A stretch of 64,000 nucleotides of DNA from Chamaecrista fasciculata (Eukaryota; Streptophyta; Magnoliopsida; Fabales; Fabaceae), in assembly GCA_003254925.1 (NCBI GenBank), contig QANZ01023972.1, positions 9,665 to 73,664 on the forward strand, written 5' to 3'. A model generated the notes under the pieces. It saw only the letters and a program-made list of their open reading frames with translations, did not search any database and had not been told where the DNA came from. Below are positions 55,852 to 64,000 of this stretch, piece after piece (within the stretch, counting starts at the first letter, position 1; each line of letters begins with the position of its first letter). The translations under genes were made by a program, and so were the position numbers.

Positions 55852-56917
55852 GGTATAACAAATTAGGTACTTGTGGTTAGGCTGAATCTCATATCACTGC
55901 CATTTTGTTTAAAAATCTCACTTTGGATACCTGAGGCATGCGTCGTTTAGCAATTAGGGTGCATGTGGTTTTGTTTCGTCAATTTTAACGGGAAATGCTG
56001 ATGTGGCGCTCACGTGACTCAGGGAAAACTCAAATTTTCGTCCACGAACTATGGGATTAAGTTTCATTTTGGTCCTAAAAATATTTTTTATTTCAGTTTG
56101 GTCCTCAAACTTTCATATTTGTTACGTCTTTTGTCCCAAAAATATTATTTCATATGGTTTATGCCACCATTATTTTTAACCTAAATAATTAAGATGAATA
56201 ATTTCTCTCTCAAATATAGGAGTGATCTCGAGATGGTCGGGCCGGACCTGAGACCTAGCCTAGTTATAATCAGGTCGGGCCATCGGGTTCGACGCAGCCA
56301 AATTGGGCTACTTTATTTTTTTTTAAGAAAAAGTCATTTTTTTTATTTAACTCATTTATTTATTTTGTATTTTTTATGTTTTTGTTCACCCCTACTCAAA
56401 TACGTAATAATAAGTGAGTTGACAAAGAGAGGAAGAGAAATTTTCATTCTTAGTTACAAATTGGAGATAAATTTGTGGTTGACTTTTATCTCTAATTTAT
56501 GACTAAAAATAACGGTGAAAATTCTGATAAAATCATATTTTGGAGATCAAAACAGAAAAAATGTGAAAGTTTGAAGAAAAAAATGAAACAAAAAATAGCT
56601 TTTATGACCAAAATGAAACTTACCTCATAGTTTGAGAACGAAAAATGAGATTTTAACCTTGGAGTGGAAACCAACGACTAAGATGCAAGAGAAACCAACG
56701 GTTAAGATGCAACAGAAATCGACGACTAAGATACATTGGAAATCAATGGCTAATATTGCACTACGTCAGCATTTTCCCTTAAAATTAACGGAACAAAAAC
56801 ACAGGTATCTTAATTGCTAAACGACGCATATCTCAGGTATCTAAAGTGAAATTTTTCAAACCACACAGTAGTGATGTGAGATTCAGCCTAACCACAGGTA
56901 CCTAATTTGTAATTTAC
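55852..56917. mobile_element. Foldback element, CTAATTTGT-ended family, copy 1
   Basis: Left phrases ACAAATTAGGTACTTGTGG, GGCTGAATCTCATATCACT, GTCAATTTTAACGGGAAATG; right complements in mirror order, ending GGTACCTAATTTGTAATTTAC. Near 56655-56755 a short minisatellite of about 25-bp units (GAAACCAACGGTTAAGATGC). No clear target duplication. A relative is at 58869-60118. Confidence 0.65.
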
Positions 56918-58400
56918 ACTTTATTTTAAAAGTCATAATTTTGTTGAAATATATATATATATATATATATATAAATAGTGATGGCCTAAGATTAGTTTCC
57001 ACTCCATAGGACACATATTTTAAAAAAATTGTCATAATTATGTTTATGTTTTAGCATAGACTACTAACCAATGCTAAAGAAAAACATTTTTCTTTTTGTA
57101 AGAAAACAAATCATATATGTATATTTATGTGTAAAATAAATTTGTAACGATTGTTATATATGGCTAATTTCATTCCAATTATTCTGATATGACCTGAGCT
57201 CTTCAATTAATTTGCATAACTAGAGCATTTATTATCTTCCATTTCAGTTTTTATTTATGTATGTGCAAATGTGTTCATTTCATCTAAAAAATAAAAAACA
57301 ATTATATTTGAGTTTATTTTTCCATTCCATCGAAAATCGATTTTACGGGCTTTGTTATTCCATAGATAATACTTTATTATAATACTTCTATACAAAATTC
57401 AAAGAGTAGTATAATGTTTCAAAAAGCACTAGAAGTCAATAATCCTTTGCAAAATGCCAATTTATAAAAAAAAAAAAAAAGTTGATAATGAAGGCTAATG
57501 TAGTGATTGGAAAGAAGAAAAGAGTTTGCCTCTATCTTGACATTTGACGTCGACGTCAATCCTGAGATTAAGGTTTTGCAAATGAATTAAGAGGAAAACA
57601 AAAGACAAAAAATTATGGCCGCTATAATATCATCTATTTGACCACTCTAATAAGGCTTATATTGATATTGATGATATTAAGGATGAAATAAAAGAAAGAA
57701 GAAGCAATTGATGACATAGTCCTCTTATGTGTAACTGCTCTGAAAAGTTTACAAAAATCTTCATTTTCAATTAGGAGGATCCAAACAAAAAAAAAAGGAA
57801 GATCGAAGGGTTTTGGGAGTTGATATCCTTGAATGCAATGTAAAGGCTTATCCTTAGAATAACTATTACTCAATTATAGCATATGTTTTAAATAGTAATG
57901 TTTAAAAGGAAGAACATTAATTTCAGTATAAAATGTCATTTTTAACATAAATCTAGAATAAATCCTTGAGTTCTATGTATAGTTGGACTATACAAAATGG
58001 TTATGATTGTTATAGATATTAAATTTATACAAAATGATATTTTATGATCACTTTCTTTAAGTTCATAGTCAATATTCTCCAACATTTGACCTTTAAGTAT
58101 ATAAAATAAAATAATAATATATTAATTCAAGAAGGCTGGTTCAACCGATTAGCCATCGAATTTTAACCGGTTCTTAGACAAAGGGGTTTTGTGTGTGGTC
58201 GCACTGAACAACTGGAGGATTCCCAGTTCATCCGGTCCGATTTTTCAAACATTGCTCATTACAATTAGCTTTTTTCATTGTCAAACGTAGAAATTTGGTT
58301 TTGTTTCAATTTTTTATATGCAAATATCAAAGAACTATCATTTATCAAACTTAATTTTAATTTTGTATCTCTAATTTAATAAATTTTTAATCAACAACAT
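56918..58400. other. AT-rich DNA without a recognised gene
   Basis: Simple (AT)n near 56949-56973; scattered poly-A runs. At 58130-58250 GAACCGG-like phrases (TCAACCGATTAGCC, CGGTCCGATTTTT) recall the element at 22612-23125 and may be a remnant of it. No ORF worth calling. Confidence 0.35.
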
Positions 58401-58763
58401 TAATTTCGTCACAAAACTTTACATGAACTGTTCATTTCGTCCCCAATCTTTCTTTGCAATCAAATTCGTCCCCAATGTTTCACATTTTGATCAAATTTAT
58501 CCCTTGCTCTAACTATAGATAAATATTAACGACAGAATCTGGTAGCTAATGAATGTAATATAAAATTGATAGAAAAAAAAAACTCAAATCTTAACACAGA
58601 TTGAAAAACATGATGTAGTCTGTCGTTAATTTGTTGAGAGAAGTTAGTCAAAAGGATAAAATTGACCAAAATATAAAAAATTGGGGACTAAATTGACCGT
58701 AAAAAAGGATTAGAGACGAAATTGACAATTGGTGTAAAGTTTGGGGACAAAATTAGTACTTTT
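58401..58763. mobile_element. Worn copy of the 25728-26226 MITE
   Basis: Shares internal sequence (AAAATTGATAGAAAAA, then GTCTGTCGTTAATTTGTTGA) and the TTCGTCCCCAATCTTTC / GGGGACAAAATTAGTACTTT arms. Ends are eroded and no target duplication is seen. Confidence 0.65.
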
Positions 58764-58868
58764 TCCAAAGTTTTATCACCATTAATATTTCATATGATAA
58801 ATTTTGAACTCAAAATTCATATCAAACAAATTTCTAATTCAAAATATATTTTATTCGAACACTTTCTA

Positions 58869-60118
58869 GGGTAAATTACAGAAAATGTACCTCGTGGTAT
58901 GGAAAAATCTCACATTGTTGTAGTGTGGTTTTTCATGTCTCACTTTTAGTACCTGAGCTTCTCGCCATTAAGTAGTTAGGGTACATGGTGAGGTTTTGTT
59001 CCGTCAATTTTAATGAAAAATGCTGATGTGGCACATCTTAGCTGTTGGTTTCCAATGTATCAAAGTCGTTGGTTTCTATTGCATATAAGTCATTGATTTC
59101 TCATGCATCTTAGCCATCGGTTTCCACTAGGGTTAAAATCTCATTTTTGCTCCTCAAATTATGGGGTAAGTTTTATTTTAATTATAAAAACTATTTTTAG
59201 TTTCATTTTGTCCTCAAACTTTCACATTTGTTCCGTCTTGGTCTCTGACATGTGTTTTTATTAGAATTTCATAATTATTCTTAGTCATAAATTAAAGATA
59301 AAAATCAACCACCAATTTATCTCCAATTTGTGATTAAGAATGAAAAGTTTTCTTTATCTCTTTATCAACTCACTTATTACTACATATTTGGGTAGGGGTG
59401 AACAAAACACGGTCCAATCGGGGAACTTCGGGCGGGGTCCCGAGTCTAGCACTTCTAAACGGGGCTCGACTGGAGGTATAGTCATTTTTTTTATTTTTTA
59501 TTATATATAAATATAATATAAACTTAATTTCAAGTTAATTAATATTTTTTAATAAATAAATGAAATTAAATATTTTTATTAATATAAACATCAATAAATT
59601 CATACATAATTAGTTTTTTATCAATATATACAAGTTAAAAAATACATAAAATAAAGAAATGAGATAAATAAAAAAAACATGATTTTTTTAAAAATAAAGT
59701 GGCCCAATTTGGCCTGGCTTGGCCCAAGTCTAATTGGGTCGAGTCTCAAGTCCAGCCAAAATATGGCTTATGATCATCTCAATATTTAGAGGAAATTAAC
59801 GACATAAACCACATAAAATCATATTTTTGCGACCAAGAACGAAACATATGTGAAAGTTTAAGATTCAAAATAGAACAAAAAATTGTTTTATAACAAAAAT
59901 GAAACTTATCCGATAGTTTTTGGAAAAAAAAATTGATTTTTTATTGAGTCACGTAAGCGTCACACTAGCATTTTTCGTTAAGATTGACGGAAGAAAACCA
60001 CAAGTACCTTAACTACTTAACGGCGATAAGCTTAGGTGCCTAAAGTGATACCCGAAAAACCACACAGCAGTAATGTGAGATTTGGCCATACCACGGGTAC
60101 TTTTTTTGTAATTTACCC
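58869..60118. mobile_element. Foldback element, copy 2, with 9-bp target duplication
   Basis: Starts GGGTAAATTACAGAAAATG, ends TTTTTTGTAATTTACCC. Flanks CACTTTCTA (58860-58868) and CACTTTTTA (60119-60127) match at 8 of 9 bases. Arms share phrases with 55852-56917 (GTCAATTTTAATG..., GTTGGTTTCCA minisatellite). Non-coding. Confidence 0.7.
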
Positions 60119-60127
60119 CACTTTTTA

Positions 60128-60726
60128 ATTGTAATTTCAATAATAATCTTCACAAATTAATTTAAATAGGACATAAATTATTGTTTATTATTTATTTTAG
60201 ATTATCTATAATCATGGTTTATAAGATTTACATTCATAATCCTTTTGATATGGTCTTAGTTTTTTGGTGGAAATATCTCATTGGTTGAGAGATTTTTGTT
60301 TGGTCAACCATTGATGGAAAATGATTAAATTTGATGATTGAACAAATTATGAGGTGGTTTCATGCAAAAAGTAAATATGCATACAAGAAAATACATATTT
60401 TGTGAGTTATAATTTTGAACATTTCAATCATGTGATCTAACGGTTGCGAAATGATTTCATTTATGCTAATTAACTTTTTTCCATACAAAAAGATGAAAAA
60501 CACTAGGATTAAAGAATTTGTATCTTTTGCAATAATGAACTTTGACATACTGTAATTTATTTAGTGAAAATTATAAATAATATTATATAAATCATTGTCG
60601 TAGTATTTGTCTAATTAAAAGTTCTTTTTTTTTTTATTTTTTTTTCAATTATTGATATGGCCAACAATAATCTTCTATATTTTGCACTATTATGATTTAT
60701 CATATAAGACTTTTTTCATTCACCTA
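60128..60726. other. AT-rich spacer
   Basis: No gene or element ends seen; the 62-codon ORF on the minus strand has no motif. Confidence 0.35.
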
Positions 60727-61035
60727 CACTTGATGATGTTCATGAAGTTAATGAATTATTGATTTGACAACTTCCAGGTGACGAGAAGATATATTTAAGC
60801 TTTGATAGTATATGAAAAGCAATGACTATGCTGAGATGTTGGCTGAACTATACACCCCTAAAATATGAAATTCCACAAAGGGTTTGGTTTATATATCTAA
60901 TCACATTATTAGACTCAAGGTTGGGACGCCTGTCATGATACTTAGAAACACTAAAAAATCATTGGGTTGACGAATATGTAATTGAAGTTATTCCTTCAGC
61001 TGGAAGATTTGAAGGTTGGATTTTGGAAAAAAAAA
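60727..61035 (+). pseudogene. Helitron PIF1-type helicase, C-terminal fragment
   Basis: Plus-strand codons read LDDVHEVNELL, stop, QLPGDEKIYLSFDSI, stop, KAMTML, then after a rearrangement NHIIRLKVGTPVMILRN and, in another frame, NEYVIEVIPSAGRFEGWIL-like text (first residues altered). This order is that of the PIF1-like helicase of plant Helitrons near its C-terminus. Several stops and a frameshift make it non-functional. Confidence 0.7.
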
Positions 61036-62506
61036 TTTTATCTCAACCCAAATTAACTCAAACCAAATAATGATATCGATGAGTTGCGTTGGGTGGGCTT
61101 GCGGGTTTGCCTGTTCCAATATAGAATTTTCTTTTTGTCAAAAAAATACTTCACTTCAATATTAAGTTTTTTTTTTTGGTAGAGAATTCAATATTAAGTT
61201 TTTTGGTTCACCATTACAAATAAGAGAAAGAGAATATGTAATTTGTCAAAATCATTAATAAATAAAAAACTAAACACAAAATTTGTGGATATGTAATGAA
61301 CTAACAAGAGTAATTAAATTCAACAATCACTACAAAGTACAAAGGATCAAAAGGGAAAAAAATGAGACATACAATTACAAGTGTTATCAAATCAACAAGT
61401 AAATAATCATTATTTTATTACAAAGGATCAAATTTTTTAAACTAATAGATATCAATATTATCAAGTTCAAAACTTAAAAAAAAAAAGGTATGTGCAAGTT
61501 GACAGGTTGGGTAGCATTGAGCATATTCAAAATTTTGAAACCCACATTCAGACCAAACCATCGTGGGCTCACTGTTTTTTGGCTCGAACCAACCCGCTAG
61601 CCCAATCTAAACCAGCGAGTTTTTTTTGACTTCATTTATTATTTTTCTATATATATATATAAGTTCTCTCTTACTTATTGTGTGTTTCTAATTCAGTTAA
61701 ACAAATTATGTATATGATAATAAAATCAATATAACTATAAGAAAATAATGATTCCCCTTTTATTTATTTTTCATTCTTTTGTAATTTTGGATTTCACTCA
61801 TAATGGATGATGAAATCCATAAATGATATTTGCTAAAAAATTTTTTTGGTAGACATATTTGCTAAATTTTACTCATTATAGTTTTACCAAATACTAATTG
61901 TAAACTTATGTTCGCTTATAAAAAAGTTGAATAGTTTTTATATGGTTAAACTAATATTGTAGTCCTTATAGTTTTACTGAATTTGTAACTTAGTCTATGT
62001 ATTTTTATTTGTTGTAACTCAATTTTTAAATTTTTTAGAAAAATTATAAGACAATCCTTAAAACTCAATTTTTATGTTTATTTAGCATTTGAAGGAATTT
62101 AGGTGGTAGAAAAAAAATTATTCTAATTTAACAACAATGGCCAGACCCACAAAAAATACAATGAAGTTATCCAATTTTTGAAATCGTACCATATACCATT
62201 TACTCCTCTAGGGATACCATTCTCATATGAGAGAAGCGAGGTCATCTCCAACAAGGTTTTTCCAAAGAAGAAAATCTCATGAGACTAGGGATGATCAAAA
62301 TACCTATACTCAATAGAGACTCGCAACTTTTACCCTATGGGTCGGAGTATGGGTCCAAGTCTGGATATAGTGGTATCCTACCCCTACCTCGCCCATATTT
62401 ATTTATATATATAAATAAAATAATTTAAAACTTTATGTATTGAGAAAATATTAGATTATAAAGATAAAATGTCAAATTTTCCATACATATTAAACTATAT
62501 ATTTTA
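61036..62506. other. AT-rich DNA without a recognised gene
   Basis: No ORF of note. GGGTTGCGTTGGGTGGGCTTG-like phrases near 61075 and 61550-61620 resemble those at 26500-26600. Otherwise low complexity. Confidence 0.35.
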
Positions 62507-62786
62507 GGCCAAAGTCCTATTTTGGTCCTCCAGTTATGCTCAGTGTTTCAAATTGGTCCTCTATTTATTTTTCGTTCCATATTGGTCCCCCAGTTATGCA
62601 AAACTTGACAAAGTTGGTCCCTCTAACAGTTTCCATCCATTTTTCCGTTAAAAAGAAAGATAAAATTGATTTTTAACTCCTAAAAGTTTAAATTTTTTGC
62701 ATCAAGGATCTTTTTCTCTATAATAGGATCAAAATGTAAGAAATAAGAAATAACTTGGGGGGTTTTAGCTTATTTTACACAAAAAA

Positions 62787-62877
<91 letters not shown>

Positions 62878-63394
62878 CAGACTCTTCCCAAGACCCATCA
62901 GTGTCCTCTAGTCGTGTATCATCCAAATGATGAAGGGGAGGTTGGGAATCGTGAGTGAAATGGGTGGTGATGGGGTCAGTTGGGAAGTAATTATAGAGGT
63001 TAATGGACTTGAGGCGTTGGAGCATAGAGGAGGTTGTTGGGGATGAAAATGGTGCCGATCATGAGCTGGAGAAGGACGAAGAACACCGTGGGAGAGGAGA
63101 GAGAGAGATTATTTTTTTATGTGAAATAAACTAAAACCCCCAAGTTATTTCTTATTTATTACATTTTGGTTCTATTACAGAGAAAAAGATCTTTGGTGCA
63201 AAAAATTTAAACTTTTAGGAGTTAAAAATCAATTTTATCTTTTTTTTAATGGAAAAATGGATGGAATTAAACTGTTAGAGGGACCAACTTTGTCAAGTTT
63301 TGCATAACTGGGGGACCAATATGGAACGAAAAATAACTGGGGGACCAATTTGAAACACTGAGCATAACTGGAGGACCAAAATAGGACTTTGGCC
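62507..63394. mobile_element. Pack-MULE-like element with perfect 9-bp target duplication
   Basis: 888 bp. Ends GGCCAAAGTCCTATTTTGG and exact complement; arms of nearly 300 bp (62507-62800 and 63100-63394). Flanks TATATTTTA at 62498-62506 and 63395-63403 are identical, as for Mutator elements. The loop (62873-63100) is clearly GC-richer than the arms. On the minus strand it reads like a piece of a real gene (SSMLQRLKSINLYNYFPTDP, HHLDDTRLEDTDGSWEES), so it may be captured host sequence. The source gene is not identified; a DUF4408-type protein is a weak guess. Confidence 0.75.
62791..62872. repeat. (TC)41 microsatellite
   Basis: 82 bp of uninterrupted TC between the left arm and the loop of the element above; the mirror position on the right arm has only a short GAGAGAGA run, so it expanded after the palindrome formed. 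Confidence 0.95.
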
Positions 63395-63403
63395 TATATT
63401 TTA

Positions 63404-64000
63404 ATAATACATTCTTATCTATGATGTTTGTAGTTTTAGTAGTTATAAATACAAAAAAAATGATGAATATCCTTATTTGGGTTTGTTTATGTTTTATTTA
63501 TGAATGATTATTCCAAAGAAGGTAAAATTATATTAGATTATTGAGTTGGACGTGTTTGCATATTTTTTTGGACAAGAGACGGACACCATATTAACAAAGT
63601 CATTGATATTCCTCCTTATAATGCAAGATGGTGTGCTGAGAAAATTTTCAATTACCAAAAGCTTTTTAGGTGTCTATAGAAAATTTTTATCTTTTAACAA
63701 GTGTATTTCTTATTTAAAATTTATACAATATCATGTTATTTTTTTATTGACATTTGATTGTTTATTCAATCGCTATTATTTATATATTTTTTTAAAATCG
63801 TGTAGTCAATACAATTTTACTTTTTGTATTTCTTTCCTTTAATACTCCAATCATGATGGTTTAAATTAGCAAAAACGCATAAATAATAATTCATATAAAA
63901 TCTTATTCTATCATATTATTATAATGACATATAATATTCTATTTAATCTTTGATTTTCCTAAAATTATATTATCTAAATAATTCACAAAACATTACCCGT
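63404..64000. other. AT-rich terminal stretch
   Basis: One 98-codon plus-strand ORF (63546-63842) of low-complexity hydrophobic composition without a motif; I do not call it a gene. Confidence 0.35.

Overview
This window is nuclear DNA from a flowering plant, most likely a eudicot. It is AT-rich, with intron-containing and intronless plant gene families (a CC-NBS-LRR resistance gene, a pentatricopeptide organelle RNA-editing-type gene, a plastid-targeted membrane protein) separated by layers of transposon debris. The species cannot be named from the sequence. All product names come from motif recognition by eye; no search was run.

Genic part (about 3-19 kb): an intact single-exon CC-NBS-LRR gene (3349-6405, +); a three-exon gene for a small chloroplast membrane protein (9146-11568, -) whose splice sites I could place to the base; a tentative five-exon gene for a small highly charged protein (15996-17254, -); and an intact single-exon PPR gene closely resembling the mitochondrial editing factor MEF20 (17526-18950, -). 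Short foldback elements sit between them, several with exact 9-bp target duplications typical of Mutator-type MITEs.

Repeat part (19-34 kb): no intact gene seen. It holds a Helitron 3' end, nested foldback elements, a GC-rich minisatellite arranged as head-to-head inverted arrays, a tRNA-derived SINE with a 15-bp target duplication, a hAT-like element with an 8-bp duplication, two copies of a promoter plus first-exon module, and two decayed exons of a MAPKKK-type kinase.

Retrotransposon (34531-49948): a 15.4-kb Tat/Ogre-lineage LTR element with a perfect 5-bp target duplication (GGTGT), tRNA-Arg-type primer site, polypurine tract, and three long ORFs: ORF1 (plant-mobile-domain/DUF7745-like), gag-protease with a G-patch, and RT-degenerate RNase H-second RNase H-integrase. 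All three ORFs are in the same frame. Each of the two ORF junctions looks like an intron whose 5' splice site overlaps the stop codon, so splicing would remove the stop and keep the frame. The element lies inside a smaller TIR transposon (34415-51274), and a related empty copy of that locus lies at about 53.27-53.72 kb.

Right part (51-64 kb): a LINE-type RNase H/zinc-binding pseudogene with a 0.36-kb direct duplication, a 1.6-kb near-perfect palindrome ending exactly at an N, large foldback elements, a decayed Helitron helicase fragment and a Pack-MULE-like element with a perfect 9-bp target duplication. The seven isolated Ns in the window lie at abrupt sequence discontinuities or local duplications, so structures next to them may be assembly joins rather than biology.
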